Source: Streptomyces sp. PT12
GTDB taxonomy: Bacteria; Actinomycetota; Actinomycetes; Streptomycetales; Streptomycetaceae
NCBI RefSeq assembly: GCF_003311645.1
Contig: NZ_QEST01000048.1
Span: 81,313 to 145,312, forward strand
Length of the DNA: 64,000 nt
Direction: 5' to 3'
In this document: piece by piece, positions 9,640 to 17,899 of the stretch
Layout of the letters: each line of letters begins with the position of its first letter
Position numbering within the stretch: the stretch's first letter is position 1
Position numbers and translations under genes: made by a program
Notes under the pieces: model-generated
The model's database searches: none
Told to the model about the DNA's origin: nothing
The model's input: only the letters and a program-made list of their open reading frames with translations

Positions 9640-10040
9640 CTCCGTCATCCGCCGCTTGAGCGTGCGCCGCTGGAGCGTGCGCCGCTCGTCCCGGTCGCGG
9701 ATGAGGGCCTTCGCGTAGCCGTCGCCGAGGCCGGGCCGGATGCGGTTGATGTGGCGGATGCCGTAGCGGCGGGAGAGGTCAAGGCGCTCGGGCGGCGTGG
9801 CGATGGGCCGGGTGCTGAGGGAGAGCACGTGACTGCACCCGTCGTCCAGCGCCAACTGGTAGGGGTGCGGGGTGAGCACACCGCCGTCCAGGGCGCGCTG
9901 GCCGCGGAAGGTCGTGGTGCCGCGCAACGCGACGGGCAGCGAGGAACTGGCCACCAGCGCGGAGCGCAGGTCGGCCCGGGAGGTGAAGCCGCTGACCGCC
10001 CAGGTGCGCATCTCGTCGACGAGGGAGCACCGCAGCGCCC
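9640..10040 (-). pseudogene. Patatin-like phospholipase, C-terminal remnant
   Basis: On the minus strand the translation around VDEMRTWAVSGFTSRADLRSA, ALVASSSLPVA, GQRALDGGVLTPHPYQLA and VLSLSTRP matches the second half of bacterial patatin-like phospholipases, including the DGG that supplies the catalytic Asp. The N-terminal half with the GXSXG nucleophile is absent: upstream sequence is replaced by the second toxin-antitoxin module, and the C-terminal end runs into the first one. No start codon with a ribosome-binding site is apparent. I treat it as a broken gene flanked on both sides by toxin-antitoxin insertions. Confidence 0.65.
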
Positions 10041-10111
10041 CGCCGGGGGAGGCACAGCCGCGCGTTGCCCCGCGCCCTGTCTGCTGTCCGAGCGGGTGCC
10101 CGCGAACCCGT

Positions 10112-10140
10112 TTGTCGCGTAAGACTTCTTGTCTTACGCT
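10112..10140 (+). promoter_or_regulatory. Promoter with embedded RHH-type operator for the second TA module
   Basis: A perfect 9-bp inverted repeat GCGTAAGAC-N5-GTCTTACGC occupies 10117-10139. It overlaps a promoter, -35 TTGTCG (10112-10117) and -10 TACGCT (10135-10140) with 17-bp spacing. The -10 ends 6 nt before the ATG at 10147, so the mRNA would be leaderless. The layout is what autoregulation by the ribbon-helix-helix antitoxin would need. Confidence 0.75.
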
Positions 10141-10146
10141 TGCCTC

Positions 10147-10380
10147 ATGGCTGACACCATCACGATCCGCAGCGATGCGGAGACCGAGCACGCGGTCGAC
10201 GTCCTCACTCGCGATGGCGGCTCCCGCTCGGCTGTCATCCGTCAAGCTGTGCTGGAAGCGGCCCAGCGCAGGGAGCGCGCGGCCGCCATGCGGCGTGCCG
10301 CGCTGCGCTTGCCGCTGGGCGAGTTGGACGGCATCGATGTCGCCGCTGAGATCTCCAGGGAGCGCGGGGAAGAGCTTTAG
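10147..10380 (+). CDS. Ribbon-helix-helix antitoxin (VapB-like)
   Basis: 77 residues. The N-terminal TITIRSDAETEHAVDVLTRDGGSRSAVIRQAVLEAA pattern is a ribbon-helix-helix DNA-binding domain: beta strand, two helices and the GGSRSAVIR turn. The C-terminal charged half would bind the toxin. I choose ATG 10147 over an upstream GTG because it begins the conserved strand and sits just after the promoter/operator. It overlaps the toxin start by 1 nt (TAG/GTG). Confidence 0.85.
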   Translation: MADTITIRSDAETEHAVDVLTRDGGSRSAVIRQAVLEAAQRRERAAAMRRAALRLPLGELDGIDVAAEISRERGEEL

Positions 10381-10772
10381 TGATCTATCTCGACTCCGCC
10401 GCAGTCGTCAAACTCGTTCACGCCGAAGCCGGGTCTCAGGCCCTGCGTGACTGGCTGGATGAGCGGGCGGAGACAGGCTGGACCAGTTCGTCTCTGGTGG
10501 AGGTCGAGTCGTTCCGGGCCCTGGTCCGGCACGCCCCGCAGTCCGTCACACGGCTCGCCGCGATCCTGGACCTGATCGACATGGTCGACATGGCGCCGCG
10601 GATCCGCATCCTGGCTCAGACCGTGCGACCAGCAACGGTGCGGAGCCTGGACGCCATCCATCTCGGCACTGCCCTGTCCATCCATCCCCGACTCACCTCG
10701 TTCGTCACCTACGACAAGCGGCTGGCCGACGCCGCACGAACCGCGGGGCTGCCCGTGGACATCCCGTCGTGA
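10380..10772 (+). CDS. PIN-domain ribonuclease toxin (VapC-like), second copy
   Basis: 130 residues beginning at a GTG that shares one base with the antitoxin stop. MIYLDSAAVVKLV carries the first acidic residue, VEVESFRAL the second, RSLDAIHLGTAL the third and FVTYDKRLADAA the fourth, the classic VapC set. It is unrelated in detail to the PIN toxin at 9187, so the two modules are independent rather than a recent duplication. Confidence 0.87.
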   Translation: MIYLDSAAVVKLVHAEAGSQALRDWLDERAETGWTSSSLVEVESFRALVRHAPQSVTRLAAILDLIDMVDMAPRIRILAQTVRPATVRSLDAIHLGTALSIHPRLTSFVTYDKRLADAARTAGLPVDIPS

Positions 10773-10916
10773 CGACCGGGTGGGCGCCATCGTGGACGCG
10801 AGGGCGCGCCCCATCACCGCACCCCCGCTCACGCGCCCATCCGGTCGTGCCCTCAGGGCACGGTCAGGGCACACGGCGCCTGAAGGTGACCCGGAACAAT
10901 GAGAAGCACTGAAAGT

Positions 10917-11010
10917 GGTTTTCCCAGGTCAGACACCGTCGTCCGGTGTTCTCGCAGGTCAGCGGATGGCGCCGCTCCCAGGATCAACATATAGGCCGCC
11001 GCTCCCAGGA
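10917..11010 (+). repeat. Short direct repeats in the 10.8-11.1 kb gap
   Basis: The gap between the second toxin and the histidine kinase has no gene. It holds two copies of a pyrimidine-rich TTNTCNCAGGTCAG element (10917-10932, 10945-10962) followed by two copies of GCCGCTCCCAGGA (10971-10983, 10998-11010). Function is unknown; they could be remnants of an insertion. Confidence 0.45.
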
Positions 11011-11070
11011 GTCCCCTCCTACTCCGGCGGGTGTACGCGCGCGCCCCGGGGCCACGCCTACCGTGGGCGC

Positions 11071-12270
11071 ATGGGGAAGGAACTGCTGCTCACGCTGGCC
11101 GTCGGGGCGCTGACCGCCGCCGATCTTGCGTCCAACGTGCAAGGCTCGCGCGAGGACGACTGGCTGAGCTGGACCGTGTACGCCGTCTCGGTGCTCGCGC
11201 TGCTCGGCCACCGCCGCCGCCCCCTTCCCGCGGCGGTGGTGGCCGGGGCCGGGTCGCTGACCTGGACGCTCGTCGGCCACCTCGGGGAGCTGCTCAACCT
11301 CCCCGCGATGGTGTGCCTCTACTTCGTCGCCGAGCACGGCGACCGCCGCCGCACCCTGCGGGTCGCGGTGATCGCCGCGTTCCTCTCGGGCGCGGCGGCC
11401 GTGGTGGCGGGGCAGGAGGAGGCGCGGCCCGTTCCCTCGCCCGTGCTGGAGATGGCCATCCCGCTGGTGCCGCTGCTGCTCGGCGAGGTGGTGCGCGGGC
11501 GACACGAGCTGGCGCGCCGCGCGGAGGAGGAGCGCAAACGCGAGACCGCGCGCCTGGTGCGGGAGGAGCGCGTGCGGATCGCGCGCGAGCTGCACGACAT
11601 CGTGGCCCATACCGTCACGGCGATGACGGTGCAGGCGGGGCTCGCGCTCGACGCGTTCGACACCAGGCCGGAGCTGGCGAGAGGGGCCATGGCGCAGGTG
11701 CGCGCGTCGGGGCGCGAGGCGGTGCGCGAGCTGCGCACCACGGTGACGCTGCTGCGCGACGAGGGCGGCGAACCGGCCGCGCCCGCACCGCGGTTGGCGC
11801 AGCTGCCCGAGCTGATCGGGCGCGTTCCGCTGCGGGTGACGCTGCACGGGTGCGAGGGGGACGGGCCGGAGGGCGACGGGCCGGAGGGCGACGGGCCGGA
11901 GGGCGACGGGCCAGACGGAGGCAGGTCCGAGGGGGACGGGCCGGACGGGGGCGGCGGGCCTGGCGCGTCGCCGGTCGTGGAGCTGGCCGCGTATCGCATC
12001 GTGCAGGAGGCGCTGACCAACGTGGTCAAGCACTCCGCCGCCCGGCACGCCGCCGTGTCCGTGCGGGCGATGGACGGCGGCCTGCTGGTCGAGGTCACCG
12101 ACGAGGGCCCGGCCGCGCCGAGCCCGGGCACCGGCTTCGGGCTGCTGGGGATGCGCGAACGCGCGGCGGCGGTGGGCGGCACCCTGGAGTACGGGGCACT
12201 GCCGGGGGGCGGCTTCCGGGTGCGGGCCCTGCTGCCCGTGGCGGCAGAACGCGAGGGGGTGCCGGGGTGA
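11071..12270 (+). CDS. NarL-type sensor histidine kinase
   Basis: 399 residues. About five hydrophobic segments (residues ~1-145) precede a HisKA_3 dimerisation domain with the phosphoacceptor in ELHDIVAHTV (His175). The HATPase_c domain has the N-box QEALTNVVKH, DEG and GFGLLGMRERA. Between the two domains is a low-complexity EGDGP-type insert coded by four 15-bp repeats (11854-11913), an in-frame expansion likely to vary between strains. The GTGA overlap with the response regulator indicates coupled translation. TACCGT (11059-11064) 6 nt before the ATG supports a leaderless start; longer upstream starts lack support. Confidence 0.9.
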   Translation: MGKELLLTLAVGALTAADLASNVQGSREDDWLSWTVYAVSVLALLGHRRRPLPAAVVAGAGSLTWTLVGHLGELLNLPAMVCLYFVAEHGDRRRTLRVAVIAAFLSGAAAVVAGQEEARPVPSPVLEMAIPLVPLLLGEVVRGRHELARRAEEERKRETARLVREERVRIARELHDIVAHTVTAMTVQAGLALDAFDTRPELARGAMAQVRASGREAVRELRTTVTLLRDEGGEPAAPAPRLAQLPELIGRVPLRVTLHGCEGDGPEGDGPEGDGPEGDGPDGGRSEGDGPDGGGGPGASPVVELAAYRIVQEALTNVVKHSAARHAAVSVRAMDGGLLVEVTDEGPAAPSPGTGFGLLGMRERAAAVGGTLEYGALPGGGFRVRALLPVAAEREGVPG

Positions 12271-12956
12271 CCGGGCGGATCCGGGTGGTGCTCGCGGACG
12301 ACCAGACGGTCGTGCGGGCGGGGTTCAGGGCGCTGCTCGACCTGACCGACGACCTGGTGGTGGTCGGCGAGGCGCCCGACGGCGAACGGGCGGTGGAGGC
12401 GGTGCGGACCACGCGGCCCGATGTCGTGCTGATGGACATCCGCATGCCGCGGATGGACGGCCTCGACGCCACGCGCCGGATCGCCGCCGAGCCCGCGCTC
12501 GACGGGGTGCGGGTGCTCGTGCTGACGACGTTCGAGGCCGACGAGTACGTCTTCGAGGCGCTGCGGGCCGGGGCGGCGGGCTTTCTGCTCAAGGACATCG
12601 AGCCCGAAGGGCTGCGCGAGGCGATCCGCACGGTCGCCGCGGGGCGCAGCCTGCTCGCGCCCGCGGTGACACGGCGCGTGATCGAGGAGTTCGCGCGGCT
12701 GCGCACGCCGGTGGCCGAGGGCGCGGCGCGGCTCGCGCCGCTGACCGGGCGCGAGCGCGAGGTGATGGCCCTGGCGGCCGCGGGCCTGTCCAACGAGGAG
12801 ATCGGCGCCCGGCTGCTGATGTCACCGCTGACCGCGAAGACCCACATCAGCCGCGCGATGACAAAGCTGGGCGCCCGCGACCGGGCCCAGCTGGTCGTGA
12901 TCGCCTATGAGACGGGCCTGGTCCGCGCGGGCGAACGCCCCGGCGGCGCCCCCTGA
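12267..12956 (+). CDS. NarL/FixJ-family response regulator
   Basis: 229 residues. The receiver domain has acidic pair D11-D12, phosphoacceptor Asp57 in VLMDIRMPRMDG and a conserved Lys in FLLKD. The C-terminal LuxR-type helix-turn-helix carries LTGREREVMALAAAGLSNEEIGARL and LTAKTHISRAMTKLGARDR. Its partner is the overlapping upstream kinase. The likely target is the ABC transporter operon that follows on the same strand; kinase-regulator-transporter clusters of this kind often respond to cell-envelope stress or drugs, which is inference here. Confidence 0.92.
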   Translation: MTGRIRVVLADDQTVVRAGFRALLDLTDDLVVVGEAPDGERAVEAVRTTRPDVVLMDIRMPRMDGLDATRRIAAEPALDGVRVLVLTTFEADEYVFEALRAGAAGFLLKDIEPEGLREAIRTVAAGRSLLAPAVTRRVIEEFARLRTPVAEGAARLAPLTGREREVMALAAAGLSNEEIGARLLMSPLTAKTHISRAMTKLGARDRAQLVVIAYETGLVRAGERPGGAP

Positions 12957-13071
12957 CCCCGCGCCCGCGCGAACGGGGGCGCGTGCGCCGGGGCGCGCTA
13001 CTCCCGGCGCGGTAGCGGCCGACTCCGCGCGGCGGATGGCGGGAGCGCGCGCCCGGCCTAGCGTCGGCGAC

Positions 13072-14004
13072 GTGATCGACGTACACGAACTGACCAAGCG
13101 ATACGGCGCCAAACGCGCCGTCGACGGGCTCTCGTTCACCGTGCGGCCCGGGCGGGTGACGGGGTTCCTCGGGCCCAACGGCGCCGGGAAGTCCACCACG
13201 ATGAGGATGATCCTCGGGCTCGACTCCCCCACCTCGGGGAGCGCGCTGATCGGCGGGCGCCCCTATGGCGAGCTGCGCGCCCCGTTGCGCACCGTCGGCT
13301 CGCTGCTCGACGCCAAGGGCGTGCATGGCGGGCGTTCCGCCCATGCGCACCTGGCCGGGCTCGCCGCCGCGACGGGCATCGCGCGGGGGCGCGTGGACGC
13401 GGTGCTCGAAACGGTCGGCCTCGACCCGGCCACGGCGCGGAAGCGGGCCGGTGGCTTCTCGCTCGGCATGGGCCAGCGCCTCGGCATCGCCGCCGCGCTG
13501 CTCGGCGACCCCGAGGTGCTGGTCCTGGACGAGCCGGTCAACGGCCTCGACACCGAGGGCATCCGCTGGATCAGGGACCTGATGAGGTCGCTTGCCGCGC
13601 AGGGCAGGACCGTGTTCCTCTCCAGCCACCTGATGAGCGAGATGGAGCTGACGGCCGACCACCTGGTGGTGATCGGCAGGGGCAGGCTGCTCGCGGACAT
13701 GCCGATGCGGGAGTTCATCGAGCGGCACTCGACGAGCCGCACGCTCGTCCGCGCGGCGGAGGAGCGCGACGCGCCGCGCACGCGGGCCGTATTGGAGTCC
13801 GCGGGGGCGCGCGTCAAGCCGGACGCGCGGGGCGGCTGGCTGGTGGAGGGCCTCGACGCGGCGGCGATCGGCGGCCTCGCCCTCGCGCACGGCGTGGCCC
13901 TGCGCGAACTGGCGCCGCGCCTCGCGTCGTTGGAGGACGTCTACACGGCGATGGCGGCGTCGTCCGCCGAATACGTCAGCGAGCGGGCGGAGGTGGCCTC
14001 ATGA
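13072..14004 (+). CDS. ABC transporter ATP-binding protein
   Basis: 310 residues. Walker A GPNGAGKSTT, signature FSLGMGQRLGIAAALL (LGMGQ replacing LSGGQ, common in this subfamily), Walker B VLVLDEPVNGLD, then a SSHLMSEME switch. The C-terminal ~90 residues are the accessory domain seen in drug- and bacitracin-type exporters. GTG 13072 is chosen because the conserved IDVHELTKRYG begins there and TAGCGT (13059-13064) lies 7 nt upstream. It pairs with the permease that overlaps by 4 nt. Confidence 0.9.
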   Translation: MIDVHELTKRYGAKRAVDGLSFTVRPGRVTGFLGPNGAGKSTTMRMILGLDSPTSGSALIGGRPYGELRAPLRTVGSLLDAKGVHGGRSAHAHLAGLAAATGIARGRVDAVLETVGLDPATARKRAGGFSLGMGQRLGIAAALLGDPEVLVLDEPVNGLDTEGIRWIRDLMRSLAAQGRTVFLSSHLMSEMELTADHLVVIGRGRLLADMPMREFIERHSTSRTLVRAAEERDAPRTRAVLESAGARVKPDARGGWLVEGLDAAAIGGLALAHGVALRELAPRLASLEDVYTAMAASSAEYVSERAEVAS

Positions 14005-14744
14005 GGGAGTTCGGCCGGGCGGTCGCGTTCGAGTGGATCAAGTTCCGCAGCCTGCGGTCCACGGTGTGGACGACGCTGGTGATGGCGGTGCTCCCGGTGC
14101 CAGGGGCGGTGTTCGTCGCGGCGACCGAGAGCCTTCAGCCGGACGACACGGTGCTGGGCGGCAGCCTCACCATCGCCGTCCCCGCGCTCATGCTGGCGGC
14201 CGTGGTCGGGGTGCTCGTGGTGTCGGGCGAGTACGGCAGCGGCACGACGGTGACGACGTTCGCCGCCGTGCCGCGCCGCGGAACGGTCCTCGCGGCCAAG
14301 GCCGTTCTGGTCGCCGGGCTGCTGTACGCGCTGGCGCTGCCGTCCACTGCGGCGGCGTACCTCGTCGGGGACGCGCTGCTCGACGACGGCTACGCGCAGG
14401 GCGATCCGATGCCCGCGCTGCTCGGGGTCGCGGCGGCGTTCTCCGTCGCGGGCCTGCTCGGCCTCGCCGTCGGCACGCTGGTCCGGCACGCGGCGGGCGC
14501 GGTGACGTCCGTGGTCGCGGGGCTGCTGCTGCCGTCGATGCTGGGGCCGCTCTTCGGCGACGCCGAACGGTGGGTGGCCGGGATCTCGCCGACCGCCGCG
14601 CTGGAGAAGCTGACGCAGACGTCGGACGCGACGGCGGAGGCCGTGGGCTCGCTCGGCGCCTGGCCGTCCCTGCTGCTGGTCACCGGCTACACGTCCCTGA
14701 CCCTGCTCGCGGCGGGCGCGGCCCTGCGAACCCGCGACGCGTGA
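14001..14744 (+). CDS. ABC-2 type transporter permease
   Basis: 247 residues with about six hydrophobic helices; the N-terminal FEWIKFRSLRSTVWTT is the usual amphipathic entry of ABC-2 permeases. ATGA overlap with the ATPase gene shows coupled translation. Together they form a two-component exporter probably controlled by the two-component system just upstream. The substrate is not readable. Confidence 0.87.
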   Translation: MREFGRAVAFEWIKFRSLRSTVWTTLVMAVLPVPGAVFVAATESLQPDDTVLGGSLTIAVPALMLAAVVGVLVVSGEYGSGTTVTTFAAVPRRGTVLAAKAVLVAGLLYALALPSTAAAYLVGDALLDDGYAQGDPMPALLGVAAAFSVAGLLGLAVGTLVRHAAGAVTSVVAGLLLPSMLGPLFGDAERWVAGISPTAALEKLTQTSDATAEAVGSLGAWPSLLLVTGYTSLTLLAAGAALRTRDA

Positions 14745-14749
14745 TCACC

Positions 14750-15260
14750 TCCGGTGAGGTACGCATTGAGCCCGGGCCGACGACGGTACCGGGGCGACGG
14801 AACCGGGGCAGCGGAACCGGGGCAGCGGAACCGGGGCGCGGCCATACGCCCCGGGCTCGGGGTAACGCGCCGCGCCCGGAGGGCAGGCCCATGAACGGGC
14901 CGCCGTCATACGCCACAGGGCGGAGAGCCCGCGCGGCAGCGAGCCGCTTCTGCCACGGCAACCACCGCGCGGCGGACGGCGCTCATAGGCGGTGGGCCCC
15001 CTCACGGCCGCCGGTGAGGCACCCAGCGAGCCCCGCCCCGCGACGGCACCTGGCCCCACACGCCACAGCCCCGGCAGCGACCCGCCCCGGGGGAAGCCCA
15101 TACGGCGGGGACCGCCTCCGCCCGGAGATCCCCGCACTCCTCGCGCGCGGCACGCGCCGCGGAGCGAGCCGTGGTCACACCCCACGCGGGCGGCAACGGG
15201 CCCACCCCCGGAGGGGAAGCCCATGACCGAGCAACGGTCATACGCCATGGGACGGAGAAA
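14750..15260. repeat. Degenerate direct repeats in a decayed region
   Basis: About 600 bp without a credible gene holds diverged copies of a several-hundred-bp unit. Examples: GCCCATGAACGGG...TCATACGCCACAGGG (14887-14920) and GCCCATGACCGAG...TCATACGCCATGGG (15219-15251), about 330 bp apart; and GGTGAGG(T/C)AC near 14756 and 15011. The second copy contains a perfect hairpin ATGACCG-N5-CGGTCAT (15223-15241). A further partial copy (GAAGCCCATACGGCG) is near 15093. They look like remnants of a multiplied element. Confidence 0.5.
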
Positions 15261-15374
15261 CGGGCTGCCCCCCGCAGGGAACCTCGCGCAGCGCGATGCC
15301 ACGGCGTTCGGCCTCCGGGGGTCGCCCGCCGCACTGCCGCCGCCCGGCGCTCCGTGTCCGGAGAACCGGCCGCC

Positions 15375-15650
15375 GTCCGCGGTGAACGCGAACGCCATGG
15401 CGCCCAGCTCGCGCAGCAGCGCCAGCTTGCGCTCGCCTCGCGCGGCGGCGATCACGGGGGATCCCGCGGCGCGGGCGAGTTGTACCAGCAGCACGCCCAT
15501 GCCGCCCGCCGCGGCGGTGATCAGCGTCCACTCGCCGGGGCGCGGGCGCATCGGGCCGTACCAGCGCCATGGCCGTCGTGCCGTCGTGCCGTCGTAGGCC
15601 AACGCGCCCGCCTCCCGCACGGTCAGCCCGAGGACACGGGGACCCGGCGC
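15375..15650 (-). pseudogene. Quinone oxidoreductase (MDR family) fragment
   Basis: The minus-strand translation contains PRPGEWTLITAAAGGMGVL, LLVQLARAAG and a GERKLALLRELGA segment, the NADPH-binding AAxGGxG core of zinc-independent medium-chain dehydrogenases/quinone reductases. A preceding REAGALAYDGTTA resembles the segment just before it in that family. Neither the N-terminal catalytic domain nor the C-terminus is present, and the frame dissolves into the repeat region downstream. It is a remnant of about 90 codons. Confidence 0.6.
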
Positions 15651-15985
15651 CACGGGGCCTCACGGTCGAACGCCTGCCACGCGGTCACGCCGAGCTCGCC
15701 CGTGGTGCCGATGTCCAGGGGGTACTCGGGTGAGCACGCGGGCCTGATCGCCCTCCATGGGCGCGATCTCCAGGTGGACGCCCTCGACCGGGGTGCCGAA
15801 GCCCTCGACGGTATTGCGCCAGATGAGGGACAGGGTGGCGTGCTCGCCCGGGTTCAGCGTCACGGGCTCGGGCGTGGCGTCGAGGTGTTCGAGGGTGGTG
15901 ATGCCCTCGGCGTCCGGAACGAGCTTCACGTCCCGCGGGGGCACATCGCCGCACGGGTGTTCACCCGCGATGGCGCGCCCATGAG
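15623..15985 (-). pseudogene. DUF4232 protein, frameshifted remnant
   Basis: On the minus strand, CGDVPPRDVKLVPDAEG, TPEPVTLNPGEHATLSLIW and GVHLEIAPMEGDQARVL match DUF4232 extracytoplasmic beta domains. The sense then continues in another frame as EYPLDIGTTGELGVTAWQAF and ends at a stop at 15623. The switch lies near 15725. The N-terminal signal peptide and linker are not recognisable. The natural-looking end after the shift indicates an inactivated gene rather than chance homology. Confidence 0.6.
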
Positions 15986-16158
15986 CCCCACGCGCCGGGG
16001 GCGTTCCTCCGGTTGCCGGGCCCCTGGCGCGGCAGCACAGTGGAGTGAGCCGCGCGAGGGCGGCGCCGCCTGGGGGTGCCGCCCCGGGAGGCCCTGACGC
16101 GGCGACCTGACGCGGCGGTCTGTCAGCCAACGATCTGTCGGCTCTGGAGGCGCCTTCC

Positions 16159-16578
16159 ATGGACATCGTGGTACTCATCGGGCGGATCGTCTTCGTCGCC
16201 CTCTTCCTCAACTCCGCCCTCGGCCACCTCACCCAGACCCACGCCATGGCCGGGTACGCCAGGAGCAAGGGCGTTCCCTTCCCGGAGGCGTCGGTCCCCC
16301 TGTCGGGGATCCTGATGGCGCTCGGCGCGGCGAGCGTGGTGCTCGGGGTCTGGCCCGACCTCGGCGCGCTCCTGCTGGTCGCCTTCCTGGTCCCGACGGC
16401 GCTGCTGATGCACCCGTTCTGGAAGGAGACCGACCCCGCCACGCGCCAGAACGAGATGGTCCACTTCATGAAGGACCTCTCGCTCGCGGGCGCGTCGTTC
16501 ATGCTGTTCGGGCTGTTCGCGATCGCGGGCGGCGAGGTGGGGCTGACCATCACCGCGCCACTTTTCGACCAGCACTGA
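16159..16578 (+). CDS. DoxX-family membrane protein
   Basis: 139 residues with four hydrophobic helices. GRIVFVALFLNSALGHL, GYARSKGVPFPEASVPLSG and GVWPDLGALLLVAFLVPTALLMHPFW fit the DoxX family. These are small integral membrane proteins, sometimes linked to oxidative stress or quinone metabolism, but the exact role is open. GGAGG ~10 nt upstream of the ATG supports the start. A 14-bp tandem repeat begins at its stop codon. Confidence 0.87.
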   Translation: MDIVVLIGRIVFVALFLNSALGHLTQTHAMAGYARSKGVPFPEASVPLSGILMALGAASVVLGVWPDLGALLLVAFLVPTALLMHPFWKETDPATRQNEMVHFMKDLSLAGASFMLFGLFAIAGGEVGLTITAPLFDQH

Positions 16579-16603
16579 TCGACCAGCACTGATCGACCAG
16601 CAC
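16566..16603. repeat. 14-bp tandem repeat (about 2.7 copies)
   Basis: Units of CGACCAGCACTGAT at 16566-16579 and 16580-16593, with a partial third copy. The array overlaps the doxX stop codon and lies ~85 bp upstream of the marP start. It looks like replication slippage. Confidence 0.75.
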
Positions 16604-16686
16604 CGACGGGCGCGTCGGGGAACACGGTGGCGGCCCGCCTCGTTCCATAACCGAACGAACAGGATCAAGGGGGGGCGGGCCCACCG

Positions 16687-17832
16687 GTGAACGTGCTGGA
16701 TCTGCTGTTGCTGGTCGCGGTGTTCGCCGCGGCCGTCTCGGGGTTCCAGCGCGGGCTGATAGCGGGCGTGGTCTCCCTGGTGGGCTTTGTCGGCGGGGCG
16801 GCGCTCGGGGTGTGGCTGCTGCCGTTCTTTGTCGACCATGTCGAGCCCGGGTCGGTCACGGCCACGGTGGTGGCGCTGCTCGTGGTGCTGATCCCCGCGG
16901 CGGTGGGGCAGGCGTGCGCGTGGCCGCTCGCGCTGCGGCTGAGGGACAGCGTGAGCCGGGCGCCCGCGCGCTGGCTCGACGGCGTCGGCGGCTCGGTGTT
17001 CAACGGTCTTGCGGTCCTGCTGGTCGCCTGGATCGCGGCCAGCGCGCTGACGCCCACCCCCTCCCCCGAGCTGAATCGCGTCGTGCAGGACTCGCGCGTG
17101 CTCGGCGCGGTGCAGGACGGGATGCCCGCGCAGGCGCCCACGTGGTTCAACCGCGCGGCCGGGGCGCTCAACGACGCCGGATTCCCCCAGGTCTTCAACC
17201 CCTTCGAGAACGCCCCGACCGCCGAGGTGCCCGAGCCCTCGGGGGACAACGTCACGGACGCCGCCGTCGCCGCGGCCCAGCGCAGCACGGTCAAGATCGC
17301 GGCGAGCGCCGGGTTCTCTGGGCAGGAGGGCAGCGGCTTCGTCTTCGCCGACGAGCGCGTGATGACCAACGCCCATGTGGTCGAGGGCGCCGATGTCACC
17401 ACGGTGCAGCTCGGCGGCGTGGGGCGGCGGATGGAGGCCGAAATCATCCTGTTCGACGCGGACATGGACATAGCCGTGCTCGCGGTGCCCGGGCTCGACG
17501 CGCCCGCCCTCGCGCTCGCGCACGACGCCACGCGGGGCGACCCCGCCGTGGTCGCGGGCTATCCCGAGGACGGCCCGCTCGACCTGCGCGCCGCCACCGT
17601 CGCGGGGCGCACGCAGGCGCGCGGGCAGGACATCGACGGGGACTCGGTGGTCACCCGCGACATCTACACCGTCCGCTCCCTGGTCCGCCCGGGGAACTCG
17701 GGGGGACCGCTCCTCACCACCGAGGGCCAGGTGTTCGGCATGGTCTTCGCCCGCTCGACGACCGACGACCACACCGGCTATGTCCTGACCGCGGACCAGA
17801 TACGCCCGCACGCGGAGGCGACAACAAGCTGA
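16687..17832 (+). CDS. marP: MarP-like membrane serine protease (CvpA N-terminus)
   Basis: 381 residues. Four hydrophobic helices (residues ~1-120) form a CvpA-like membrane anchor; the rest is a chymotrypsin-fold protease outside the membrane. The triad is readable as His230 (TNAHVV), Asp261 (DMDIAVL) and Ser338 (GNSGGP). The architecture equals mycobacterial MarP, a periplasmic protease needed for acid and envelope stress survival. Two cysteines that form a regulatory disulfide in the mycobacterial enzyme are not evident in the protease domain. The GTG start follows a G-rich stretch usable as ribosome-binding site. Confidence 0.9.
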   Translation: MNVLDLLLLVAVFAAAVSGFQRGLIAGVVSLVGFVGGAALGVWLLPFFVDHVEPGSVTATVVALLVVLIPAAVGQACAWPLALRLRDSVSRAPARWLDGVGGSVFNGLAVLLVAWIAASALTPTPSPELNRVVQDSRVLGAVQDGMPAQAPTWFNRAAGALNDAGFPQVFNPFENAPTAEVPEPSGDNVTDAAVAAAQRSTVKIAASAGFSGQEGSGFVFADERVMTNAHVVEGADVTTVQLGGVGRRMEAEIILFDADMDIAVLAVPGLDAPALALAHDATRGDPAVVAGYPEDGPLDLRAATVAGRTQARGQDIDGDSVVTRDIYTVRSLVRPGNSGGPLLTTEGQVFGMVFARSTTDDHTGYVLTADQIRPHAEATTS

Positions 17833-17899
17833 CGGAAGGGCTGACGGGGCGGGGGCGGGGGGGCGTCGGGGGGCGTTCAGGCCGCCCGCGGGGGCGCGT

